DNA of 64,000 bases from Nocardia puris (GCF_003315035.1 NZ_QNRE01000010.1:62001-126000), one strand, 5' to 3'; counted from the stretch's first letter, positions 33,766-42,739 are shown. A program made the numbers and translations. The notes: generated from the sequence alone by a model not told the origin.

Positions 33766-33795
33766 TTGACGTAACTGTCTGTGACAGGCTAGCGT
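33766..33795 (+). promoter_or_regulatory. Promoter of the TetR / mymA-like operon
   Basis: TTGACG (33766-33771), an 18-base spacer and TAGCGT (33790-33795). The predicted start of transcription is near 33801, within the second operator. The best sigma-A-like match in the divergent region. Confidence 0.55.
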
Positions 33796-33800
33796 CCTTT

Positions 33801-33815
33801 TTGAATCCGATTCAA
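33801..33815. promoter_or_regulatory. Downstream operator: TTGAATC-C-GATTCAA
   Basis: Perfect 15-base palindrome with the same GAATCnGATTC core as the dyad at 33742-33760, 57 bases apart centre to centre. It covers the predicted transcription start, 14 bases before the regulator's ATG. Confidence 0.72.
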
Positions 33816-33829
33816 GAACTGGAGGCGCG

Positions 33830-34507
33830 ATGGTCGGCAACCGCCGCGGCGAGGCCGCCCGCGCGACACTGCTGGACGCGGGGCGGGTCGCGTTCAGCAC
33901 CCAGCGGTACGAAGAGGTGTCCATCGTCGATCTGGCGCGCTCGCTCGGTGTAGCCGCCGGGTCCATCAGTTACCACTTCGGTGGTAAGCGCGGCTTCTAC
34001 CTGGCCGTCATCGCGCAGGCGGCCGACGAGTTCTGGAGCGAGCTGCTGGCGATGCGCGGCCCCGCGCTGGACCGGCTGACGCGGGGCGTGGAGAAACTGC
34101 TCGACCGCGCCCACGCCCAGCCCGGGGCGTTCGAGGCGCTGCTCGCCGACGTCGCCGACGCCGAGGTGCGCAAGATCCGCGACGAGCACCGCAGGCGGCT
34201 CGCGCACGCGCTGGCGGTGGAGATCTCCGGGTCGGCGGCCACACCCGTGCTGCGCGCGGCGATCGCCGGGTGGATGTCGTTCATCGAGGGCGCGGTCCTG
34301 GACTGGCTCCACACCGGCGACCTCGCGCGCGACCAGGTCCGGGATCTGATCCTGGGCAATTTCTTCGGCACCGTGCTTTCGGCGGTGTCGGTCGATCCGG
34401 GCATCGAACTCAGCAAGCGCGTCGTGGACGCGGTGCTGTCGGACGCGCGGCTGGGCTCGTTCCTGGCCGGTATGGCGATGACGATGCCCGCCGGAACCGT
34501 GGAGTGA
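33830..34507 (+). CDS. TetR-family regulator leading the mymA-like operon
   Basis: A 225-residue regulator with a GGAGG site before its ATG. Helix-turn-helix: YEEVSIVDLARSLGVAAGSISYHFGGKRGFY (about 27-57). The C-terminal domain contains a long helical ligand pocket ending in GSFLAGMAMTMPAGT. It is the first gene of a five-gene unit, four bases upstream of the SDR gene, so it probably autoregulates and controls the whole operon through the paired GAATCnGATTC dyads. The M. tuberculosis mymA operon is instead driven by the AraC-type VirS. Confidence 0.88.
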   Translation: MVGNRRGEAARATLLDAGRVAFSTQRYEEVSIVDLARSLGVAAGSISYHFGGKRGFYLAVIAQAADEFWSELLAMRGPALDRLTRGVEKLLDRAHAQPGAFEALLADVADAEVRKIRDEHRRRLAHALAVEISGSAATPVLRAAIAGWMSFIEGAVLDWLHTGDLARDQVRDLILGNFFGTVLSAVSVDPGIELSKRVVDAVLSDARLGSFLAGMAMTMPAGTVE

Positions 34508-34511
34508 TGCG

Positions 34512-35576
34512 ATGCGAAATACCTTGCCCACCGGCCCTTCTCGCGTAGTGCACCATCCGCTCGCGCGCGCCGCGGCCCACGCCGTCGGGCCGCGCGGCCT
34601 GCGGGACGAGCGACGGTTGCGCAGCGAGGTCGACGGAAAGGTGGTGGTGATCACCGGCGCGTCCTACGGCGTCGGCGCGGCCACCGCGCGGCTGTTCGCC
34701 CGTGCGGGCGCGCACGTGGTGCTCGCGGCGCGGTCGAAGGAGCGCCTGGCCGAGCTCGCCGGGGAGATCGGGGCGGCGGGCGGGCGCGCCTACGCCTACC
34801 CGCTGGACCTGACCAGCGAGGAGTCGGTGGCCGAATTCGCCGCCGCCGTCCAGCACGATCTCGGCGGCGTGGACTACCTGATCCACAACGCGGGCAAATC
34901 GCTGCGCCGCTCGATCCACCTCTCCTACGACCGGCCGAAGGACGTCACGGCCACCGCCGGCGCCAACTACGTCGGCCCGATGCGGCTGACGCTGGCGCTG
35001 CTGCCCGCCATGCGCGCTCGCGGCAGCGGCCACATCGTCAACGTGTCCACGGTCGGCGTCATGTTCCCGGTCGTGCCCAAATGGGGGTTCTACCTGTCGT
35101 CCAAGGCGGCGTTCGACTGGTGGATGCGCGCGGTCGGCATGGAGGCGCGCGCCGACGGCGTCACGCTCACGACGTTCTACGCCGGGCTCATGCACACCAG
35201 GATGAGCGCGCCGAGCCGGTGGATGCGCGTGCTGCCGGGCCAGACGCCCGACGACGCCGCGCGCGTCCTGGCGCGCGCCGTGGTGGAGAAGCCGCGCACG
35301 CTCACCCCGGTGTACGGGCATCCGTCGGCGATCGCGGTGCCGCTGTTGCGTTTTCCGCTCGAAGTGATCATCGGCGCGGTGTATCAGCGGCTCGGGGATA
35401 CCGAAGCATCGCTGTCGCGGGTGCGGGCGGAGGTCGTGTCGGACAACGGCGAGACGGGTAGCGATGCTCGCCCCTCGCCGGGCGGCGGTGAGTCTGGGCG
35501 GCAGGAGAATTCGGCGGGTGCGATCCGGACGCCCCTTGATCGAGGGGCCGATCGGAACGGAGGTGGTTCGCGATGA
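34512..35576 (+). CDS. Short-chain dehydrogenase/reductase (SadH-like)
   Basis: A 354-residue SDR with an N-terminal extension, cofactor loop VITGASYGVGAATA (47-60), the NAG motif in YLIHNAGKS (122-130) and the catalytic Ser179, Tyr194 and Lys198 (FYLSSKAA). The C-terminal about 60 residues are a loose, charged extension. Length and gene order resemble SadH (Rv3085) of the M. tuberculosis mymA operon, an oxidoreductase of envelope-lipid metabolism. It follows the TetR gene by four bases, and its stop overlaps the ligase ATG (ATGA). Likely oxidises or reduces a fatty alcohol, aldehyde or ketone. Confidence 0.85.
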   Translation: MRNTLPTGPSRVVHHPLARAAAHAVGPRGLRDERRLRSEVDGKVVVITGASYGVGAATARLFARAGAHVVLAARSKERLAELAGEIGAAGGRAYAYPLDLTSEESVAEFAAAVQHDLGGVDYLIHNAGKSLRRSIHLSYDRPKDVTATAGANYVGPMRLTLALLPAMRARGSGHIVNVSTVGVMFPVVPKWGFYLSSKAAFDWWMRAVGMEARADGVTLTTFYAGLMHTRMSAPSRWMRVLPGQTPDDAARVLARAVVEKPRTLTPVYGHPSAIAVPLLRFPLEVIIGAVYQRLGDTEASLSRVRAEVVSDNGETGSDARPSPGGGESGRQENSAGAIRTPLDRGADRNGGGSR

Positions 35577-37225
35577 GAACCGACCTGATTCCCGACGTAC
35601 AACGCTGGGCCGCAGCGATTCCCGCGATCGCCAAGTCGGGGATGCTGGCTCCCGTCGGCCCGAAGACGGGCGCGCGGCTCGCGCAAGCCTTCTACCGGTA
35701 CGGCCCCACACCAGCAATGCTGTTGGCCGCCAGCACAATTCGACATCCCCACCGCACCGCCCTCATCGACGACGCCGGTGCGCTCACCTACGCGCGATTG
35801 CAGTCGACCTCCGAGGCGATCGCCGCCGCGCTCTACGCGCTCGCCTCGGCACCACCCACCTCGGTGGGGATCATCTGCCGCAACCATCGCGGCTTCGCGC
35901 AGGCGATGGCGGCGGGTGCGCAGCTGGGCGCGGAACTGATCTTCCTGAACACCGAACTCACCGACGCGCAGCTGGCCGCGATCCTGGCCCGGCACGCCCC
36001 CGACGTGCTGATCTTCGACGAGGAGTACGCGGACGGGGTCGAAGCGGCGGACTACCCGGGGCTGCGCGTGCTGGCCTGGCGCGACGACCCGGCCGCCCCG
36101 TCCGCGCTGCCCTCGCTCGCCGACCTCGCGACCCGGTCACACCCGGCGCCGCCGCGAGTCCGGCACTCGGTGCGGATCACCTTGCTCACCTCCGGCACCA
36201 CCGGACTCGCGAAAGGCGTTCCGCGGTCGGTTGATCCGGCCGCGATCGGACTGCTGTGCGCGACGGCGATGTCGGTGGTGCGGCTGCGCTCCACCGACAC
36301 CGTGATCGCGGCGCCGCCCTTCTTCCACGGGTTCGGCCTGCTCGCGCTGCTCGGCCCGCTGACGCTGGGCGCGACCGCGATCTGCCGCCGCCGGTTCGAC
36401 GCGCAGCGCACGCTCGCCGATATCACCGAGCACTCCGCGACGGTGCTGATGGGCGTGCCGGTGATGCTGCGCCGGCTGCTCGCCGCGCCCGCGCTCGACC
36501 GCCGCGCGCTGCGCGAATCGTCGCTGCGCGTGGTGCTCACCGGCGCGGCGCCGATCACCCCGGCCACGGTGCGCCAGGTCATCGACGTGTTCGGTCCGAT
36601 CCTGGCCAACGGCTACGGTTCCACCGAAGCCGGGCTGGTCAGCGTGGCCGGCCCCGCCGATCTCGTCGAGGAGCCCGGCACCCTCGGGCGGCCGTCGCTC
36701 GGTGTCTCGGTGCGAATCCTGCGTCCCGACAACAGCATTGCCGTACCAGGCGAGATCGGGTCGATCTTCATCCGCAGCGGATTGGTCTACTCCGGATACT
36801 CACCCGACGCCACCGGCCGCCCGGCCACCAAACGGGTGGTCGACGGTTACGTGGATACCGGCGATATGGGCCATCTCGACGCGAAAGGCCGCCTCTACCT
36901 GGACGGACGCAGCGACGACATGATCGTCTCCGGCGGCGAGAACGTCTTCCCCGGCGAGGTCGAGAACCGGCTGGCCGAACACCCCGGCGTCGCCGAGGCG
37001 GTGGTCCTGGGGACCCCCGATCCGGAGTTCGGCCAGGTGCTGCACGCGTTCGTGGTGCCCGAACCCGGCGCGGGCGAGTTGCGCGACGACGATCTGAAAT
37101 CCCATGTGCGCGAACGGTTGGAGCGCTACAAGGTGCCCAAGCGCTTCACCGTGGTCACCGAGATCCCCCGCAATGCGGGCGGCAAGGTGCTGCGCGCTCG
37201 ACTACAACCCGGCACCGCGAGCTGA
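35573..37225 (+). CDS. Acyl-CoA synthetase / AMP-dependent ligase (FadD-type)
   Basis: A 550-residue ANL-superfamily enzyme that activates a fatty or aromatic acid to its CoA thioester. Motifs in order: ATP loop LLTSGTTGLAKG (about 204-215), GYGSTEAG, YVDTGDMG, GRSDDMIVSGGENVFPGEVE and the C-terminal catalytic lysine in RNAGGKVLRARL. Translation is coupled to the SDR gene by an ATGA overlap. Its role equals that of FadD13 in the mymA operon, although there the ligase gene is last. Acid specificity cannot be read from the sequence. Confidence 0.92.
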   Translation: MRTDLIPDVQRWAAAIPAIAKSGMLAPVGPKTGARLAQAFYRYGPTPAMLLAASTIRHPHRTALIDDAGALTYARLQSTSEAIAAALYALASAPPTSVGIICRNHRGFAQAMAAGAQLGAELIFLNTELTDAQLAAILARHAPDVLIFDEEYADGVEAADYPGLRVLAWRDDPAAPSALPSLADLATRSHPAPPRVRHSVRITLLTSGTTGLAKGVPRSVDPAAIGLLCATAMSVVRLRSTDTVIAAPPFFHGFGLLALLGPLTLGATAICRRRFDAQRTLADITEHSATVLMGVPVMLRRLLAAPALDRRALRESSLRVVLTGAAPITPATVRQVIDVFGPILANGYGSTEAGLVSVAGPADLVEEPGTLGRPSLGVSVRILRPDNSIAVPGEIGSIFIRSGLVYSGYSPDATGRPATKRVVDGYVDTGDMGHLDAKGRLYLDGRSDDMIVSGGENVFPGEVENRLAEHPGVAEAVVLGTPDPEFGQVLHAFVVPEPGAGELRDDDLKSHVRERLERYKVPKRFTVVTEIPRNAGGKVLRARLQPGTAS

Positions 37226-37254
37226 AACCGGCTCCCCGCGAAAGGAATTACGCC

Positions 37255-38739
37255 ATGGCAACGACGCACCGGCGCGACCCCGAGATCGTCATCATCGGGG
37301 CGGGTGTGGCGGGTATCGCCACCGCCGTCACCTTCAAGCAGGCCGGTTTCCACAATTTCGTCATCGTGGAGAAGGGCTCCGATGTGGGCGGGGTGTGGCA
37401 CTGGAACCGCTACCCTGGACTCACCTGCGACGTGCCGTCGCAGATCTATCAGTTCTCCTTCGCGCCCAAGCCGGACTGGCGACGCGTCTGGGCGACCGGG
37501 CCCGAGATCCAGCGCTACCACCGTGAAGTTGTCGAGAAGTTCGGCCTGACAGAGCATTTGCTGCTCGAGTCCGAGGTGGTCGGCGCGCGGTTCGGCGACG
37601 ACGGGTGGGGGGTGAACATCGCCGACGGGCGAGAGTTGCGCGCCGACTTCGTCATCGCCGCCACGGGCGTGCTGCACCACCCGTTCACGCCCGACATTCC
37701 CGGCCTCGGCGAGTTCACCGGTTCGGTCGTGCACACGGCCCGCTGGGACGACTCTATCGAGACGGCGGGCAAGCGCGTCGCGGTGATCGGCACCGGATCG
37801 ACCGGCGTGCAGATCGTTTCGGCGCTGCAACCCGAGGCGGCCACGCTCACCCAGTTCGCCCGTACCCCGCAGTGGGTGCTGTGGGCGCCGATGGGCCTGC
37901 CGCAGCCCTGGCTGCTCGGCAAGGCACTCGATCTCGTGCCCGGGGTACACCGGCGTCTGTACGACGGAATGCTTCGGGCCTCCGGCATTCTGGCCGATGT
38001 GGTGTTGCGCCCGAGCTGGCGTCGGCGCGCGGTGCAGGATTTCGCGCGACTGTCGCTGACGGCGCAGGTCCACGACCCGCGGCTGCGCCAGGCGCTCACG
38101 CCCGACTACGAACCTTTGTGCAAGCGACAGGTTGTGTCGGGCACGTACTACCGGGCGATCTCCGCGCCGAACGCCGAGCTCGTCACCGACGCGATCACCG
38201 CGATCACGCCCACCGGCATCCGCACGGCCGACGGCAGGCATCACGAGGTGGACGTGATCGTCTTCGCCACCGGGTTCAAGCCGCACAACTACATGCGACC
38301 CATGAATCTGATCGGCCGCGACGGCCTAACCATCGATGAGGCGTGGTCGAAAGGTCCACGCGCGTACCGGATGACGGCGATCCCCGGCTTCCCCAACCTG
38401 TTCACGGTGCTGGGCCCGAACTCGCCGACCGGCTCCATCTCCCTCCAGTACTCCGCCGAACTCACCGCCCGCTACATCACCTCGTGGCTGCGCCGGTTCC
38501 GCGCCGGGGAGGTGGACACCGTGGAGGTCACCGAGGAGGCGACTACCCGGTTCAACGACGAGGTGGCCGACGCGCTCGGTCCCACCGTGTGGAACACCGG
38601 GTGCCGGTCCTGGTACTTCACCGACCAGCACACCATCGACCTGTGGCCCTTCGACCGCGCGACCATGACCCGGATGCTCACCACCCCGGACGAGCGCGAC
38701 TACCACCTCACCCGCGCGCCGCGCCTGGCCGCGCTCTGA
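37255..38739 (+). CDS. Type I Baeyer-Villiger flavin monooxygenase (MymA-like)
   Basis: A 494-residue flavoprotein from the ATG at 37255 (AAAGGA nine bases before). The N-terminal FAD site is IVIIGAGVAGIATAV (11-25), and the NADPH site is VAVIGTGSTGVQIV (175-188). Between them lies the diagnostic Baeyer-Villiger fingerprint FTGSVVHTARWD (Phe154 to Trp164, FxGxxxHxxxW). This is the family of MymA (Rv3083) and EthA, which insert oxygen next to ketones. With a lipase, an SDR and an acyl-CoA ligase alongside, a ketone-to-ester-to-acid route is plausible: dehydrogenation, Baeyer-Villiger oxidation, ester cleavage and activation. Confidence 0.92.
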   Translation: MATTHRRDPEIVIIGAGVAGIATAVTFKQAGFHNFVIVEKGSDVGGVWHWNRYPGLTCDVPSQIYQFSFAPKPDWRRVWATGPEIQRYHREVVEKFGLTEHLLLESEVVGARFGDDGWGVNIADGRELRADFVIAATGVLHHPFTPDIPGLGEFTGSVVHTARWDDSIETAGKRVAVIGTGSTGVQIVSALQPEAATLTQFARTPQWVLWAPMGLPQPWLLGKALDLVPGVHRRLYDGMLRASGILADVVLRPSWRRRAVQDFARLSLTAQVHDPRLRQALTPDYEPLCKRQVVSGTYYRAISAPNAELVTDAITAITPTGIRTADGRHHEVDVIVFATGFKPHNYMRPMNLIGRDGLTIDEAWSKGPRAYRMTAIPGFPNLFTVLGPNSPTGSISLQYSAELTARYITSWLRRFRAGEVDTVEVTEEATTRFNDEVADALGPTVWNTGCRSWYFTDQHTIDLWPFDRATMTRMLTTPDERDYHLTRAPRLAAL

Positions 38740-38754
38740 TTTCGAGGACCGACG

Positions 38755-39870
38755 ATGCCGAACACCCACCTGCGTCCCACCTCCGCCGACGACGCCGTAC
38801 CCGGGCGGATCCTGCGGGCCGAACCGATGACCGCGCGCCTCGTGCCCGGCTGGGCCATCCGCGCCCGCGCCTGGCGGGTGCGGTACGAATCGACTACCGC
38901 GACCGGGGAACCCACCGTGGTGTCCGGCACCATCCTGGCTCCCGAACGTCTCCGCTCGGGCGCGCCGTTGCTCGGATTCGCCCCTGGCACACAGGGACTC
39001 GCGCACACGGCGGCGGTGTCGCGACTGTTGCGCTACGGGCTGGAGTACGAAGGGGCCTTCCTCGCGGCCGCGCTGGGTCGCGGGTGGGTGCTCGCCGTCA
39101 CCGACTACCCCGGGCTCGGCACGCCCGGAACGCACCCGTACGTGGTGGGTCCGGCCAACGGGCGCGCGGTGCTCGACATCATGCGCGCCGCTCGGACCTC
39201 GCCCGAGCTGGGCCTCGATCCGAGCGGCGTAGCCGGCGTGTACGGGTATTCCGAGGGCGGGAACGCCGCGGGCTGGGCCGCGCAACTGCAACCCGGGTAC
39301 GCGCCCGACGTGGCGCTGGCCGGGGTGGCGGTCGGCGGCGCGCCCGTCGATCTGATGGAACTGTCCGAGGCCCTGGACACCAGCCTGTTCGCGTTCCTGC
39401 TGATCTACGCCGCGATCGGGATGGACGCGAGCTTCCCCGAACTGCGGCTCGACGAATTCCTCAATACGCGTGGGCGACTGGCCGCGGCCGTCATGAAGCG
39501 GACGCACATCGTTCCCGCGGTCGCGCTCGGGCTGGCGCTGCCCAAGACTCGCGCGCGGTACCTGGCCGAGGATCTCCTGCGCGATCCCGCCTGGATCGCC
39601 CGCATGAGCGAAGCGAGCCTCGGCCACCTCCCGCCGGGCGCGCCGGTGCTCATCGGCCACGGCCGCCAAGACCAGGTGCTGCCCTACCGGCAGTCCGAGT
39701 TGTTGCTGCGCCGCTGGCGCGCACTGGGCGCCGACGCCACCCACCACCGCATCGCCTGGGGCGAACACCTCACCGCCGCACCCCAATTCGCCCGCGCCGG
39801 GTTCGCGTTCCTCGGTGGGCGGTTCGCCGCCTGGGAGCGGGCGGGGCTGGCCGGGTCGACCGCCGTGTAG
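38755..39870 (+). CDS. LIP-family lipase/esterase
   Basis: A 371-residue alpha/beta hydrolase of the secretory lipase family (PF03583): TDYPGLGTPG, nucleophile motif GVYGYSEGGNAAGWAA (Ser about 165), acid in GHGRQDQVLP and the late histidine in WGEHLTAAP. No clear signal peptide is visible, so it may act inside the cell. It follows the monooxygenase by 15 bases and would suit hydrolysis of the ester made by Baeyer-Villiger oxidation, the part played by LipR-type proteins near mymA. It is distantly related to the truncated lipase at the window start. Confidence 0.85.
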   Translation: MPNTHLRPTSADDAVPGRILRAEPMTARLVPGWAIRARAWRVRYESTTATGEPTVVSGTILAPERLRSGAPLLGFAPGTQGLAHTAAVSRLLRYGLEYEGAFLAAALGRGWVLAVTDYPGLGTPGTHPYVVGPANGRAVLDIMRAARTSPELGLDPSGVAGVYGYSEGGNAAGWAAQLQPGYAPDVALAGVAVGGAPVDLMELSEALDTSLFAFLLIYAAIGMDASFPELRLDEFLNTRGRLAAAVMKRTHIVPAVALGLALPKTRARYLAEDLLRDPAWIARMSEASLGHLPPGAPVLIGHGRQDQVLPYRQSELLLRRWRALGADATHHRIAWGEHLTAAPQFARAGFAFLGGRFAAWERAGLAGSTAV

Positions 39871-39892
39871 CCGCCGCCCCGCGGTCCCGGAC

Positions 39893-39907
39893 TTGCCGGT
39901 CCGGCAA
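39893..39907. repeat. Palindrome TTGCCGG-T-CCGGCAA after the mymA-like operon
   Basis: Perfect 7-base arms around one base, 22 bases after the lipase stop and 83 bases before the methyltransferase start. It could be an operator of the methyltransferase gene or part of a terminator; no T tract follows. Confidence 0.45.
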
Positions 39908-39989
39908 CGAAAGTGGCCGGTTCGGCACGGTCGACCCACCATGGCGTGAGGCGGAGGTTCCGCCCCGCACGGTGAGCAGGAGATTGCGA

Positions 39990-40619
39990 ATGACCGCGAG
40001 CACGGCCGAAGAGTACTGGGAAGGGTTCTACCGCGAGCGCGACAAGGTGTGGACCGGTAACCCGAACCCGCTGCTGGCGCGCGAGGCCGCCGGCCTGGTG
40101 CCCGGCTCCGCGCTGGACCTGGGATGCGGCGAAGGGGGCGATGCGCTCTGGCTGGCGGGGCGCGGCTGGCGAGTGCTCGCCGTCGACGTCGCCGAAGTCG
40201 CGTTGCGGCGCGGGGCCGCGCACGCCGCCGACGCCGGTGTCGCCGACCGCATCACCTGGGAGCGCCACGACCTCTCGCGCACCTTCCCCGAAGGCGCCTT
40301 CGACCTGGTCTCCGCCCAGTTCCTGCACTCCCCGGTCGCCGCCGACGGCGAACGCGACGAGATCCTGCGCCGCGCCGCCGCAGCCGTGGCGCCGGGCGGC
40401 ACCCTCCTCCTCGCCGCCCACTCCACCTTCCCCACCTGGATGACCGACCCCCCGAAGATCCATTTACCCACCAACGCAAGCCAACTCGAAGCCCTCGCCC
40501 TCGACCCCACCGAATGGACCGTCCTCACAGCCGCCCTCATCGACCGCGACCTCCCCGGCCCCGAAGGCCAACCCGGCACCCGCACCGACTCCCTCCTCCG
40601 CATCACCCGCCGCAAGTAG
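39990..40619 (+). CDS. Class I SAM-dependent methyltransferase
   Basis: A 209-residue methyltransferase from the ATG at 39990 (CAGGAG eight bases upstream). SAM motifs: ALDLGCGEGGDALWLAGRG (about 42-60), the acidic motif VLAVDVAEVAL, and FDLVSAQFLHSP. The N-terminal YWEGFYRERDKVWTGNPNPLL is shared with thiopurine- and tellurite-resistance-type methyltransferases. No neighbour points to a substrate. It follows the mymA-like operon by 119 bases and precedes the RloA-like ATPase in the same direction, and it keeps the high GC of the first group. Confidence 0.85.
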   Translation: MTASTAEEYWEGFYRERDKVWTGNPNPLLAREAAGLVPGSALDLGCGEGGDALWLAGRGWRVLAVDVAEVALRRGAAHAADAGVADRITWERHDLSRTFPEGAFDLVSAQFLHSPVAADGERDEILRRAAAAVAPGGTLLLAAHSTFPTWMTDPPKIHLPTNASQLEALALDPTEWTVLTAALIDRDLPGPEGQPGTRTDSLLRITRRK

Positions 40620-40709
40620 GACCAGCCCGATCGCCGGACACCCGCTGACAACCCCTTGATTTGGTAGTCTTCTGACGAAATTGGCCATCTAAGTGCAGCG
40701 GGGTGTCGA

Positions 40710-41984
40710 ATGCTCATCCGGTTTGAAGTGGAGAACTTCCGCTCGATACTCGAACCCGCAGAGCTGTCGATGGTTGCGATCGATGACCGGCCGGAGGTGC
40801 GGGTCCATCCGAAGTTCGGTGCGTCACTGGTGCCGGTCGCGGGCATCTTCGGGCCCAACGCATCGGGCAAGTCGAACGTGCTGGCGGCGTTGGCCTGGCT
40901 GCGTGCAGCGGTTCAGCACTCCCTGCGCATGTGGGACGAGGAGATCCCCGTCGAACCGTTCGCTTTCGGTGATGCGAAGACTCGGGACTCATCATTCGTT
41001 CTCGAGTTGGAGATCGACGGAGTTCGCTTCGAGTACCTTCTCGATGTCGGGAGGCATCGAGTCAGCTATGAAGCGCTGTTCCACTATCCCGAGGGACGGC
41101 GTCGACGCGTCTTCGAACGCGAAGCCAACGAGCTCACCCTGCAACGCGGGCTGGGGCAGCTTTCGGGCACGCGAACGCTTCTCACCGATCGGTCACTGGC
41201 GCTGTCGATTATGCGGCGATTCGATGAGCCGACGACCTCGGCGTTCGCACGATCCGTCGTCCGCATGACAGGGCTGGGAAAGTCGTTGGGCCGGAATCGC
41301 CGCTTTCCTGTTGGCACGGCACGCTCGACGATCAGCCTCTTCGGTCCACCTCGGAACGAGCAACTCACATTCTATGACGACGACCCGTTCTACTACTCGG
41401 AGTGGCAATCGGGTCGCCACCAAGCGATGTCGTTGCTGAAGCTCGCGGATCTCGGAGTAGCCGATGTACAAGTCGTAGAAACACGAATCGAAGCCGCCGG
41501 AGAAAAACCCGTAGTCCGCCGGAACGCACAGCTTGTCCATGTCTCCGACGGCGAACAGCTACCCTTCGCGTACCACGACGAATCGGCTGGCACACGTGCC
41601 TGGTTCGAACTGATCGGTCCGGTGCTCGATTCCCTGCGACACGGGGAAATCGTCCTCTTCGACGAACTGGACGCGAGTCTGCACCCGACTCTCACCGCTC
41701 AGCTCGTCAAACTCTTCGAGGGGCGGAGGTCCAACCCGCACGGCGCGCAGCTGCTGTTCACCTCCCACGACACCAACCTGTTGAATCACCTCAACCGGGA
41801 CGAAGTGTGGCTGACGGAGAAATCCGAGAAGGGATCGACACGCTTCGCTGCCCTGTCCGACTTCGCCGGTGAACGCGTTCGCCGATCGGCGAATCTCGAA
41901 AGCAGCTACCTCAGCGGCCGATTCGGTGCACTACCCGACGTCTCCCGGCCCGAGGTCCTGCGTGACTTGGGCTTGATCGGATGA
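40710..41984 (+). CDS. RloA-like AAA/ABC-type ATPase, probable anti-phage component
   Basis: A 424-residue ATPase of the COG1106/AAA_21 type: N-terminal LIRFEVENFRSI, Walker A GIFGPNASGKSN (48-55), ABC-like signature region YHDESAGTRAW, Walker B GEIVLFDELDASLHPTL and switch histidine LLFTSHDTNLL. These proteins pair with a TOPRIM partner (RloB) and are found near restriction loci. Related ATPase/TOPRIM pairs (PARIS, OLD/Gabija) sense phage proteins and trigger abortive infection. The next gene overlaps by four bases and is RloB-like. Lower GC and different codon use from the surroundings indicate recent acquisition. No ring nuclease or restriction gene is nearby. Confidence 0.87.
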   Translation: MLIRFEVENFRSILEPAELSMVAIDDRPEVRVHPKFGASLVPVAGIFGPNASGKSNVLAALAWLRAAVQHSLRMWDEEIPVEPFAFGDAKTRDSSFVLELEIDGVRFEYLLDVGRHRVSYEALFHYPEGRRRRVFEREANELTLQRGLGQLSGTRTLLTDRSLALSIMRRFDEPTTSAFARSVVRMTGLGKSLGRNRRFPVGTARSTISLFGPPRNEQLTFYDDDPFYYSEWQSGRHQAMSLLKLADLGVADVQVVETRIEAAGEKPVVRRNAQLVHVSDGEQLPFAYHDESAGTRAWFELIGPVLDSLRHGEIVLFDELDASLHPTLTAQLVKLFEGRRSNPHGAQLLFTSHDTNLLNHLNRDEVWLTEKSEKGSTRFAALSDFAGERVRRSANLESSYLSGRFGALPDVSRPEVLRDLGLIG

Positions 41985-42638
41985 CCGCCAAGGAGCGAGG
42001 TAAACGAGGAAAAGAGCTCAAACGCGTCACGGAGACCACACCGGTTCGGGCGACCTTTCGCGTGTACACGGAAGGAAAGTCGACCGAACCCGAGTACATC
42101 GACGCCCTCAAACGGCTCCCTGAGTTCGCCGAAGCGGTGTCGGTGGATATCTCCATCGAGGAGGCCGGAGCGACGCCGATGCACCTCGTGGAAAGCGCGT
42201 GTACCGACAAGCGCCGCGCCGACCTAGACGTCGACTTCTACTGGTGCGTGTTCGATGTAGAGTTTCCACAGCGACATCCACATCTCCATCGGGCCAGACT
42301 GATTAGCCGAAGCCAACGGTATCCGGTTGGCGATCAGTAATCCCTGCTTCGAGATCTGGCTGATCCTCCACCATGGACACCACGGGAGCCACCTATCCAC
42401 CGACCAAGCGATTCGGCTCCGGCGCGAACGCGATGGGTCCGATGGCAAACACATCGACAGCGCGCTCTATATGAAACGTATGCCCACGGCCATCCGCCAC
42501 GCACGTACCCTTCGCACGAAGCATGAGCGGGACGGCACAGAATTTCCCGAGGACAACCCCTCCTCCTCGGTCGACCAGTTCGTAACCCACATTCGTGAGG
42601 TGGTTGAGTCCATGACCGACGACGCTGCCCACCAGTAG
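41981..42638 (+). pseudogene. RloB-like TOPRIM protein, frameshifted
   Basis: Two consecutive frames make one RloB-type protein. The first (41981-42340) carries the basic N terminus, the TOPRIM glutamate in VYTEGKSTEPEYI (Glu31) and the acidic strand FYWCVFDVE. The second frame continues with LAEANGIRLAISNPCFEIWL at about 42308-42360 and runs to 42638. RloB proteins normally read from the FDxD strand into A-x-x-A-x-x-NGI-x-x-A-x-SNPCFE without break, so one base too many (or two too few) near 42300-42310 disrupts the gene. Either a true pseudogene that silences the effector or a sequencing error; programmed shifting is unlikely, as no slippery site is seen. Confidence 0.75.
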
Positions 42639-42739
42639 ACGGGCACAGCGGGTTGTCTCTCAGCTTGCCGACGGCTGGCTCGTCCGATGCGATGGCCAGG
42701 ACAGTCAGTCCCTCATCTGCGCGGGCAGCTCGTGCAACG

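Noticed and set aside
38755..38850. Signal peptide on the mymA-operon lipase
   Set aside because: The N terminus is polar (MPNTHLRPTSADDAVPG) with no hydrophobic core or cleavage site.
42303..42312. Programmed ribosomal frameshift in the RloB-like gene
   Set aside because: No slippery heptamer, pseudoknot or internal Shine-Dalgarno is visible, and RloB families are not known to use frameshifting; mutation or sequencing error is simpler.
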